Shown here in pieces: positions 1 through 8,400 of a stretch of 10,317 nt of DNA (position 1 is the first letter of the stretch; each line of letters starts with the position of its first letter). The translations under genes and the position numbers were made by a program. The DNA comes from AA29 sp041481445 (GTDB lineage: Bacteria; Acidobacteriota; Vicinamibacteria; Fen-336): NCBI GenBank assembly GCA_041481445.1, contig JBGPBV010000202.1, forward strand, positions 1-10,317, written 5' to 3'. The notes beneath the pieces are model-generated. The model searched no databases. It worked only from the letters and a program-made list of their open reading frames with translations, and had not been told where the DNA came from.

Positions 1-283
1 AGGCGGTGGCGGGGGCCCGCGGGTCGGTCAGCGAGGACCCGACGGTGCGCGCCACCGTCGACACGCGCGGCGCCGGCGACTGACCGGGGTCGCTCCCCTC
101 GCGGTAGGCCACCACGATTCCGACCGTCCACGCGGAGAGGACGGCGCCCAGGACGAGCCCGGCGGCCACGTCGAAGGCGAGGCGCTGCTGCGCGGTGCGC
201 TGGGCCCCCCAGCGGCGCCGGCGGCCGCGCGCGCGGCCGGAGGCGAGGTCTGCGGCGGGCGTCGGCCGGCGGGGTGTCCCCAT
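1..283 (-). CDS. Partial single-pass membrane protein, N-terminal 94 residues
   Basis: I do not recognise this protein. It is the 5' part of a gene read leftward from an ATG at 283-281 and still open at the window edge, so 94 residues are visible. The first 35 residues are very rich in Arg and Ala, with a run of four arginines near residue 21. One hydrophobic segment follows at about 36-60 (AFDVAAGLVLGAVLSAWTVG and onward). The rest is a Pro/Ser/Thr/Arg-rich stretch typical of a linker. The basic N-terminus predicts N-in topology with the C-terminal part outside. All but 4 of the 94 codons end in G or C, matching confirmed genes in the window and supporting real coding. It is divergent from uvrA. 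No Shine-Dalgarno sequence is visible before the ATG, so the exact start is less certain than the frame. Confidence 0.62.
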   Translation of the reverse strand, partial: MGTPRRPTPAADLASGRARGRRRRWGAQRTAQQRLAFDVAAGLVLGAVLSAWTVGIVVAYREGSDPGQSPAPRVSTVARTVGSSLTDPRAPATA

Positions 284-345
284 GGAGGCTCAGGACTAGT
301 GTGACACGCGCGGCCCGGGGTCGAGGCCGGCCCGGCCCAAAGGTC

Positions 346-375
346 TTGGAGCGCGCGCCGACCGGCGAGTAGAAT
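346..375 (+). promoter_or_regulatory. Putative sigma70-type promoter of uvrA
   Basis: The -10 candidate is TAGAAT at 370-375 (5 of 6 to consensus). The weak -35 candidate is TTGGAG at 346-351 (3 of 6), with an 18-base spacer. The predicted transcription start is near 382, giving a leader of about 36 bases before the ATG at 418. A GGGGA at 403-407 could act as a weak ribosome binding site. I saw no CTG-N10-CAG, CGAAC-N4-GTTCG or GTTC-N7-GTTC element, so there is no visible LexA/SOS operator. The rest of 284-417 holds only GC-rich sequence without an evident gene. Confidence 0.45.
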
Positions 376-417
376 AGAAGGTTCGCCGCGTGGGGGCATC
401 CCGGGGACCCGGATCCA

Positions 418-3279
<2,862 letters not shown>

Positions 3280-3283
3280 GGAC

Positions 3284-4261
3284 TCAGTCCCCTTCGACCA
3301 GGGCCGCCGCCAGCAGCGGGACCAGGATCTCGTGATGGCCGGTGAGGCTGTAGCCGCGGCCCGCACCACCCGCGGTCGGGCGCTGGACGACGTTCGTGTT
3401 CGGCCGATAGGACTGGATGAAGTCCAGGTTGGCCGTGGCGAAGTCGGTGAGCGCGTGGCCGAGGTTGCGGGCGACCGTCACCGCCTTCAGGAACACCTCC
3501 GGCAGCAGCACCGCCGATCCCACGTTGAGGTAGACGCCGCCCCCGCCCAGCCGCGCGACCTCGCCGGCCAGGATGCGGAAGTCGAGGTGGGTGGTGCGTC
3601 CGACCGCGGCCGGATCGCAGGCGGGGTGCATGTGGACGATGTCGGTCCCGATGGCCACGTGCACGGTCGCGGGCAAACCCAGGCGCCAGGCGGCCGCGAG
3701 CAGGCTCACGTGGAGATGACGCGCCTTGCGCTCGGTGAGGTGGCGTCCCACCGCCGCCCCCAGCCCGAGGCCGTCGGCGTCGCCCTTCACGATCGCACGG
3801 TTGATCTCCTCCCCCGTCTCGCGCGCCATGCCGAAACTGCCGGAGCCGAGGCCCGCCGAGACGTCCTCGGACGTCTGGCCGGCCACCGCCAGCTCGAAGT
3901 CATGGACGATCCCCGCCCCGTTGAGGGCCAGACCCGTGACCAGGCCACGCTCCATCAGGTCGATGACCACCGGCGAGAGGCCGACCTTGAGGACGTGGGC
4001 CCCGAGCCCCCAGATGATCGGCTTCTTCCGCGCCCGCGCGCGCTGGACGTCCGCGACCAGCGCGCGGAGGGTCTGTCCGGCGAGGATCCGCGGCAGGCCC
4101 TCGAGGAACGACCCCAGCGAGGCGCCGGCCGCGTGAGGACGGGCGAAGTCGGCGAGCGAGACCTTGCTGCGGCGGCTGGAGAGGGCGTAGGTCTTCACGC
4201 CGCGGAGATCGAGGGGTGAAGTCGTCTGCGGCGAACGTCGCGCCGGACGCCTGCGCGGCAT
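3284..4261 (-). CDS. Conserved protein, deoxyhypusine-synthase-like fold, function unknown
   Basis: This 325-residue protein is soluble, with no signal peptide or membrane segment. The N-terminus is basic (first 33 residues). The core contains IIWGLGAHVLKVGLSPVVID (82-101), GLVTGLALNGAGIVHDFELA (106-125), the motif TSEDVSAGLGSGSFGMARET (130-149) and a glycine-rich LGGGGVYLNVGSA (238-250). The pattern of 'one side generates an aromatic/amide pocket, then NGAGIVHDF', followed by a GGG strand, reminds me of the NAD-dependent deoxyhypusine synthase family. The SWGK-type segment carrying the catalytic lysine of true DHS is not seen, so hypusine formation is unlikely. Similar proteins are, from memory, bacterial 'conserved hypotheticals'. 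The ATG at 4261-4259 overlaps the gmhA stop as TGATG, and a GAGGAGG at 4275-4281 lies 13 bases upstream, so translation is probably coupled to gmhA. The family call is recall-based and tentative; that the gene is real is very likely. Confidence 0.72.
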   Translation of the reverse strand: MPRRRPARRSPQTTSPLDLRGVKTYALSSRRSKVSLADFARPHAAGASLGSFLEGLPRILAGQTLRALVADVQRARARKKPIIWGLGAHVLKVGLSPVVIDLMERGLVTGLALNGAGIVHDFELAVAGQTSEDVSAGLGSGSFGMARETGEEINRAIVKGDADGLGLGAAVGRHLTERKARHLHVSLLAAAWRLGLPATVHVAIGTDIVHMHPACDPAAVGRTTHLDFRILAGEVARLGGGGVYLNVGSAVLLPEVFLKAVTVARNLGHALTDFATANLDFIQSYRPNTNVVQRPTAGGAGRGYSLTGHHEILVPLLAAALVEGD

Positions 4262-4833
4262 CAGCCGGCGAGCGCCTCCTCGACGACCTGGCAGAGGAGG
4301 TGGATGACGAGGCCGTGCACTTCCTGGATGCGCGGAGTGCCGGTGTGGGGTACGTCGATGAGGTAGTCGACGCGGCCGGCGAGCTTGCCGCCGCCCTGGC
4401 CCGTCATCCCGACCGTGACCATGCGCAGTTCGCGCGCCTTCTCGAGGGCGGCCACCACGTTCGCCGACTTCCCGGAGGTGCTGATCCCGACGGCGACGTC
4501 GCCGGCGCGGCCGAGCGCCTCCACCTGGCGGCGGAACACCGCCTCGTAGCCGAGGTCGTTGGCGACGGCGGTGAGGACGGAGGGGTCGGTGGTGAGGGCG
4601 ATGGCCGGCCAGGCCGGCCGGTCCTTGAGATAGCGCCCGACCAGCTCGCCCGCGAAGTGCTGGGCGTCCGCGGCGGAGCCGCCGTTGCCGAAGACGAGCA
4701 CCTTGCCCCCCGCGCGCAGCGCGTCCGCGATGCGGTTGCCGACCGTGATCATCAGCCCCGCCTTGTCGGCCAGGTAGCGCCGCTGCAGCTCGGCGCTCTC
4801 CGCCGCCTCCGCGCGCACGCGCTGCTCGTCCAT
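4261..4833 (-). CDS. gmhA: Phosphoheptose isomerase GmhA (SIS domain)
   Basis: GmhA converts sedoheptulose 7-phosphate to D-glycero-D-manno-heptose 7-phosphate, the first step of ADP- or GDP-heptose synthesis for LPS core or other surface glycans. It is a cytoplasmic, normally tetrameric zinc enzyme. At 190 residues it matches the family (about 192). The phosphosugar-binding SIS motifs are GNGGSAADA (49-57) and STSGKSANV (118-126). The metal and catalytic residues are all present: His59 and Glu63 in HFAGE, Gln170 in RIQEVH, and His178, each offset by two from the E. coli enzyme as I remember it. The ATG at 4833-4831 starts 39 bases after the DnaJ-like stop. That gap holds a GC-rich inverted repeat but no clear Shine-Dalgarno sequence. 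The 3' end overlaps the next gene as TGATG. No hldE or gmhB partner is in the window. Confidence 0.95.
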   Translation of the reverse strand: MDEQRVRAEAAESAELQRRYLADKAGLMITVGNRIADALRAGGKVLVFGNGGSAADAQHFAGELVGRYLKDRPAWPAIALTTDPSVLTAVANDLGYEAVFRRQVEALGRAGDVAVGISTSGKSANVVAALEKARELRMVTVGMTGQGGGKLAGRVDYLIDVPHTGTPRIQEVHGLVIHLLCQVVEEALAG

Positions 4834-4855
4834 GCGCCGCGGATTATCTCACGGG

Positions 4856-4869
4856 GGGCGCGAGCGCCC
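4856..4869. repeat. Short GC-rich inverted repeat between dnaJ-like gene and gmhA
   Basis: Arms GGGCGC (4856-4861) and GCGCCC (4864-4869) are separated by two bases, or form five-base arms with a four-base loop. The repeat lies in the 39-base gap between the DnaJ-like stop and the gmhA start. It has no U-tract on the minus strand, so it is not a canonical intrinsic terminator. It could tune downstream expression or mRNA ends, or be chance in such GC-rich DNA. Confidence 0.3.
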
Positions 4870-4872
4870 GCC

Positions 4873-5448
4873 TCAGTGCGGGCGGATGTGGACGGTGAGG
4901 AGGACGGAGAGCACCCCGGGCTCGTCGACCGCCACCTGGAACACCGTGCCCTCGCGCACGCCGGGGGGGACTTGCACCGGGACCGGGAAGCGCCGCTCGA
5001 CCTTGCCCTCTCCGTCGCAGCGCGCGCAGTCGAAGACGAACCCGCCCGTGCCTTCGCAGGACGGACAGGTGGTGAGGAGCGGGACGTCAAGCGGCAGCAC
5101 GCCGCCCGCCGCCGCTTCTTTCGGCGTCAGGAGGATCTCGCCGCTGAGGCTGCCCGGACGCACGGGGCGGCGCAGATCGCCCGCGGCCGGGCTGCGCACG
5201 AAGGACCAGGAGAGGCGGGAGAACTTGTCCTCCACGCGGACGAGGCTCTCGTCGTAGCGGCGGCGCCGCTCGGCATCGGCCAGGGTCTCGTACGCCGCCT
5301 GGACGTCACGGAACGCCTCGGGGCTCGCCTCCATTCCTAGCTCCGGAAGGAGACGCTTTGCGAGCTTCCGATAGGCGCGCTTGATGGCGGCAGTGGAGGC
5401 GTCCCGGCTCACGCCGAGGATCACGTAGTAGTCCTTGGGCTTCTCCAT
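4873..5448 (-). CDS. Minimal DnaJ-like protein with degenerate J domain
   Basis: This 191-residue protein reads as a condensed Hsp40. Residues 6-67 are a J domain (DYYVILGVSRDAS, then AIKRAYRKLAKR, ending DAERRRRYDE). The invariant HPD between helices II and III, needed to stimulate DnaK ATPase, is replaced by Leu34-Pro35-Glu36. A linker follows, then two CxxCxGxG-type repeats (Cys128/131 and Cys141/144) instead of the four in DnaJ, enough for one zinc site. The C-terminal strand region resembles the end of DnaJ (VPPGVREGTVF, then LTVHIRPH). It is about half the length of DnaJ. I chose the ATG at 5448-5446: the only upstream alternative, a TTG at 5487, lies inside the predicted -35 box. It is the first gene of the unit leading to gmhA. 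A role as DnaK partner is doubtful; zinc-dependent client binding or scaffolding is possible. Confidence 0.85.
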   Translation of the reverse strand: MEKPKDYYVILGVSRDASTAAIKRAYRKLAKRLLPELGMEASPEAFRDVQAAYETLADAERRRRYDESLVRVEDKFSRLSWSFVRSPAAGDLRRPVRPGSLSGEILLTPKEAAAGGVLPLDVPLLTTCPSCEGTGGFVFDCARCDGEGKVERRFPVPVQVPPGVREGTVFQVAVDEPGVLSVLLTVHIRPH

Positions 5449-5457
5449 CCTGGGTAC

Positions 5458-5487
5458 ACCATAGGTCGCGGTCCGAAGCACTGTCAA
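5458..5487 (-). promoter_or_regulatory. Putative sigma70 promoter of the dnaJ-like/gmhA unit
   Basis: On the minus strand a perfect -35 TTGACA (5487-5482) is followed after 18 bases by TATGGT (5463-5458, 4 of 6 with TAT and the final T kept). The predicted start is about 5451, only some three bases before the ATG at 5448. The message would therefore be essentially leaderless, which agrees with the lack of a Shine-Dalgarno sequence there. Confidence 0.6.
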
Positions 5488-5525
5488 GCGGAAACCGGCG
5501 GCGGCGGCGCGATGCGGCGCCGATC

Positions 5526-5579
5526 TTGACAGACCCTACCCCACGTCTCTTATGATCCGTTCCTCTCACGCATAAGGAG
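5526..5579 (+). promoter_or_regulatory. Putative sigma70 promoter and ribosome binding site of the PuuD-like gene
   Basis: The -35 TTGACA (5526-5531) is perfect. The -10 TATGAT (5551-5556) matches 5 of 6, with a 19-base spacer, slightly long. The predicted start is about 5563, giving a 26-base leader. That leader carries a strong Shine-Dalgarno TAAGGAG (5573-5579) nine bases before the ATG at 5589. This is the clearest promoter plus ribosome binding site in the window. Confidence 0.7.
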
Positions 5580-5588
5580 CCTCTCAGC

Positions 5589-6200
5589 ATGTTCCCGGAC
5601 CTTTCGACCACCCTCCAGGCCATCTTCCGCTGGTTCCACATCATCGCGGGCATCACCTGGATCGGGCACCTGTACTTCTTCAACTTCGTCAACACGCCCT
5701 TCCAGGGCGGCCTGGCCAAGGAGCTCAAGCCCCAGGTCAACCCGCCCCTCGTCCTGCGCGCCCTCTACTTCTTCCGCTGGGGCGCGATGTGGACCTTCTT
5801 GTTCGGCCTGGGCCTCTTCTACCTGATCTACATCGACGGGCACGCGCTGTGGAACGCCGAGGGCGGGATGAGCCACCGCGGCATGTGGATCCTCTTCGGC
5901 AGCCTGCTCGGGACGATCATGTGGTTCAACGTCTGGTTCGTCATCTGGCCGCGGCAGAAGAAGATCCTGGGCGCGCTGCTGGGCGGCCCCGCCGCCCCGC
6001 CGGAGGCCGCCCCCCAGGCCGCCCTCGCCTCGAAGATCAACACCTACCTCTCGGGACCCATGCTGTGGGGGATGGTGGCGGGCTCGCACGTGAACCTGTG
6101 GGACATGAACTGGGGCACCCTGGCGGTGTCCCTGGTGCTCGCGCTCGGCCTCGTCCACGGGCTCTACGCGATGTCGCGCAAGGTCAAGACGACGGTCTAG
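5589..6200 (+). CDS. PuuD/DUF989-like multi-pass membrane protein lacking cytochrome c
   Basis: This is an integral membrane protein of 203 residues. It matches, from memory, the membrane domain of urate hydroxylase PuuD, which opens with a 'W-x-H-x-x-AG-x-x-W-x-G' segment; here WFHIIAGITWIGHLYFFNF lies at 15-33. Hydrophobic segments lie at about 10-34, 57-82, 98-120 and 176-196. An Ala/Pro-rich loop (about 130-150) precedes SHVNLWDMNW. Conserved histidines (17, 27, 85, 96) could bind haem or metal. Classical PuuD carries a C-terminal cytochrome c domain with CxxCH. That is absent here, and no other purine-catabolism gene is nearby, so urate oxidation should not be assumed. The start is firm because of the strong ribosome binding site. 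Its last 17 bases overlap the end of the convergent MBL gene. Confidence 0.82.
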   Translation: MFPDLSTTLQAIFRWFHIIAGITWIGHLYFFNFVNTPFQGGLAKELKPQVNPPLVLRALYFFRWGAMWTFLFGLGLFYLIYIDGHALWNAEGGMSHRGMWILFGSLLGTIMWFNVWFVIWPRQKKILGALLGGPAAPPEAAPQAALASKINTYLSGPMLWGMVAGSHVNLWDMNWGTLAVSLVLALGLVHGLYAMSRKVKTTV

Positions 6201-6990
6201 CCGCCGCCGCCGCCCGCACGAAGTTCCGGGCCGCGAACCGCCCGCGGCTGTACCAGGTGAGGAACCCCTCGCGCCCGATGGTGCGCCGCGCCACCTCGCG
6301 CTCGGACAGCCCGGCCGCCCGCAGCTCGTGCACGCGCGCGCAGAGGGCCACCAGGCCGTCGCGCTTGCGCTCCAGGGCCTCGCGGCCGCCGCGCACCGGC
6401 CCGCGGTGCGCGCAGAAGACGCGGGTCACGGGCAGGGCGCAGACGCGGTCGAGGGAGGCGATCATCGCGCCGAGGTCCTCGTCCTCGCGCAGGTAGCGGA
6501 GGCGCTCGGCCAGGAAGAGGTCGCCCGTGAAGAGCCACCCGCGCTCGCGCTCGAACAGGCACACGTGGTCGGGGCTGTGGCCGGGCGTGGACACCACCTC
6601 GAAGCGCAGGGCACGCGTGACCACCTCCGCGCCCAGCGCGCGCGCCGCCACCCGCGGCGGACGCCCCCAGGCCAGGCGCCGATAGCCCTCCTGCACGAAG
6701 CCGCGCTCCAGCAGCGGCACGCCCGCGGAGTGGGCCTGCACCTCGAGCCCGCGGGACGCGCGCAGGGCGGCGGCGGCCCCCATGTGGTCCTCGTGATGGT
6801 GCGTGGCCACCAGAGCGTCCACCCGCCGCCCCTCGAGGGCGCGCACGAACGCGCGCGCCGTCGCCGGAGGGCCGCAGTCCACGAGGAGCCCGTCCACGAG
6901 GTACGCGCCCGTCCAGTACATCGGCCAGCCGGCCAGCCGCCGCGCCATGCGGAAGAACGTGACTTCGCCGTGGTCCTCGATCCGGATCAC
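6184..6990 (-). CDS. Metallo-beta-lactamase-fold hydrolase
   Basis: This 268-residue MBL-fold enzyme has a complete metal site: the H64-x-H66-x-D68-H69 signature (in THHHEDHMG), His138 in PGHSPDHVC, bridging Asp157 in FTGDLFL, and His195 in FCAHRGP. The layout fits glyoxalase-II-like or related thioester/ester/phosphodiester hydrolases; the substrate cannot be read from sequence. The C-terminal region, from about 205, is helical and basic (LSEREVARRTIG). It resembles the accessory helical tail of LACTB2-like/hydroxyacylglutathione-hydrolase-type MBLs. No signal peptide is seen, so it is probably cytoplasmic. I chose the GTG at 6990-6988, which overlaps the upstream gene's TGA as GTGA. An earlier start at 7056 would add 22 low-complexity Gly/Pro residues and overlap the upstream gene by 70 bases. 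It is the last gene of the kinase unit. Confidence 0.9.
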   Translation of the reverse strand: MIRIEDHGEVTFFRMARRLAGWPMYWTGAYLVDGLLVDCGPPATARAFVRALEGRRVDALVATHHHEDHMGAAAALRASRGLEVQAHSAGVPLLERGFVQEGYRRLAWGRPPRVAARALGAEVVTRALRFEVVSTPGHSPDHVCLFERERGWLFTGDLFLAERLRYLREDEDLGAMIASLDRVCALPVTRVFCAHRGPVRGGREALERKRDGLVALCARVHELRAAGLSEREVARRTIGREGFLTWYSRGRFAARNFVRAAAAARPSS

Positions 6991-7856
6991 GCGGTGTCCG
7001 AGGTCCCGGCCCCCGCTTCCAGGGCCGCCCGGCGGACCTCGCGCAGGTGGCGCCATTCCAGGAAGGCGGCGGCGGCGAGGAGCAGCGCGGCCGCGACCAC
7101 GAAGGGCAGGCGCAGGTGCGGCATCAGGTCCACCGGGGGCATCACCTCCACCACGGTGGTGGCCGTGCTGGCCTGGGCCAGCGCGCCGTCCAGGGTCTCC
7201 GCGACCAGGAGGAGGCCCTGGTGGGAGGGCCGGGGCACCCCGCCGCGCAGGAGGGGCACGGTCACGGTGAGAGGAGCGGAGGCTCCCACCGTCACCTCGT
7301 CGTGAGCGCGCTCGGGGTTGATGCCGCGCGGAGCCAGGACGCGGAGGCGCACGCGGTGGGAGGCTCCGTCCGCGCTCTCCAGCGTGACCGGGAGCAGCCC
7401 GCGGTCGCGCAGGGTGAGAGCGGGCGCGGAGACGCGCACGGCGGGTGGCGGCGCCGCGCCGAGGGTGAGGAGGAGGAAGGCGCGCTGGCTGAGGGCGGCG
7501 GGAGCGCCGGGGGCGGGCGTCCGCGGCGAGTAGTCGAGGAGGAGCACGAGGGGGTGGACGCCCGGTCGCGGGATCTGGCGCGGGAACTTCAAGCGCGCCG
7601 ACTCCGTCTGGCCGGACCCGATCCCGGACGTCACCCTGGCCTCGTCGTAGTGGCCGGCCAGCTCGCCGGTGACGCTCACCGGGCCGCTGGCCGCGCCGCG
7701 GTTGGTGAGGTCGACCCGCACCTCCAGCGCGTCCTCGCCCGCGAGCGACACCGACCCCGAGACCTCCAGGGAGGGAACGACGGGGGACGCGCGGGGCGAG
7801 GGCGACGAGCCGGCGGAGGCGGCCGCGGCGACGGCGAACGCCACGACGAGGATCAC
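6987..7856 (-). CDS. Exported membrane-anchored beta-rich protein, function unknown
   Basis: I do not recognise the family with confidence. The 289 residues start with a hydrophobic stretch at 1-15 (ILVVAFAVAAAASAGS), which looks like a signal peptide with an unusually uncharged n-region. The middle has alternating hydrophobic residues typical of beta sandwiches: SLEVSGSVSLAG followed by VDLTNRGAASGPVSVTGEL near 29-66, resembling CARDB/NEW3-type 'additional strand' domains, and a second beta-rich region at about 138-238. A C-terminal transmembrane segment lies at about 248-266 and is followed by basic RHLREVRR. The topology would be periplasmic with a short cytoplasmic tail. The only standard start is GTG at 7856-7854, 37 bases after the preceding stop and without a Shine-Dalgarno sequence. 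Upstream in-frame codons would encode RR before the hydrophobic stretch, so a non-standard earlier start is possible. The stop overlaps the MBL start. Confidence 0.75.
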   Translation of the reverse strand: MILVVAFAVAAAASAGSSPSPRASPVVPSLEVSGSVSLAGEDALEVRVDLTNRGAASGPVSVTGELAGHYDEARVTSGIGSGQTESARLKFPRQIPRPGVHPLVLLLDYSPRTPAPGAPAALSQRAFLLLTLGAAPPPAVRVSAPALTLRDRGLLPVTLESADGASHRVRLRVLAPRGINPERAHDEVTVGASAPLTVTVPLLRGGVPRPSHQGLLLVAETLDGALAQASTATTVVEVMPPVDLMPHLRLPFVVAAALLLAAAAFLEWRHLREVRRAALEAGAGTSDTA

Positions 7857-7893
7857 GGGCGCGGGCGGCGCACGTCGGGGGGCGCCAGCGGCC

Positions 7894-8400
7894 TCAGCGC
7901 GCCACCGGCACGAAGGAGACGCCGGTCGGAACGAACTCGTCCGGGAGCTTCTTGCCCTGCTTCTGGTTCGTGGCGTGCACGACGATCGCGCCCGCGGCCT
8001 GGGCCGGGTCCTTCTCGACGGGCGGGAACTCGCACTCCGCGGAGACGTTCATGTTGAAGGTGCTCGTGCGCTGGGACTCGAACTGGTCGTCCACCGCCTG
8101 CACGTAGTACTCGATCGTCTGCACCTTGCCCTCGCGCGGGGCGGGCAGGGTGCCGCAGAAGCTCAGGCCCCCGAAGACCATGTCCACGAAGCTGTAGAAC
8201 TTGTCGCCCGCGGGGCGGAAGTAGATGCGGGCGGCCCCCACCTGGCCGTCGTCCGTGATCGTCGCGCAGAGGCGCGGCGCCTTCTCGGGGACGGTGCAGG
8301 GGCTCGGCTGGTGCTCCACGGACGGAGGCTCCGCGCGCGCCGGCGTGGCCAGGGCCAGCGCGACGGCGAGGAGGGTCGGCGCCCGCCGTCCTCTCCTCAC
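7894..8400 (-). CDS. Secreted four-cysteine protein with Ig-like region, function unknown
   Basis: I do not recognise this 168-residue protein. It starts with a textbook Sec signal peptide: basic MRRGRR, hydrophobic APTLLAVALALATP, and an ARA cleavage site after residue 23. The mature part has four cysteines (35, 45, 82, 123), consistent with two disulfides in the periplasm. The stretch VGAARIYFRPAGDKFYSF (54-71) followed by QTIEYYVQAVDD (94-105) has the pattern of Ig/fibronectin-like domains that end in 'YYxxAxD'. The start is the GTG at 8400-8398: it overlaps the kinase stop as GTGA, has AGGTGA seven bases upstream, and puts the signal peptide exactly at the N-terminus. The longer ATG start at 8487 would bury the signal peptide behind 29 residues. 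Its linkage suggests a substrate, partner or envelope component of the kinase system, which is inference. Confidence 0.82.
   Translation of the reverse strand: MRRGRRAPTLLAVALALATPARAEPPSVEHQPSPCTVPEKAPRLCATITDDGQVGAARIYFRPAGDKFYSFVDMVFGGLSFCGTLPAPREGKVQTIEYYVQAVDDQFESQRTSTFNMNVSAECEFPPVEKDPAQAAGAIVVHATNQKQGKKLPDEFVPTGVSFVPVAR

Noticed and set aside
284..417. Possible LexA/SOS operator upstream of uvrA
   Set aside because: I looked for the E. coli, Gram-positive and alphaproteobacterial box types and saw none. A lineage-specific box cannot be excluded.
3332..4219. Plus-strand open frame opposite the DHS-like gene, and a similar one at 4216-5340 opposite gmhA and the DnaJ-like gene
   Set aside because: Both are shadows of genes with recognised motifs on the minus strand, and no ribosome binding site or promoter supports them.
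5449..5487. TTG at 5487 as start of the DnaJ-like protein (13 extra residues)
   Set aside because: The TTG is part of the perfect TTGACA of the predicted promoter, and the extra residues are not J-domain-like. The ATG at 5448 directly precedes KPKDYYVILGV.
6328..8057. Plus-strand open frames opposite the MBL and anchored-protein genes
   Set aside because: They are low-complexity Arg/Gly/Ala/His-rich translations. The minus strand has an intact MBL metal site and coherent GTGA junctions.
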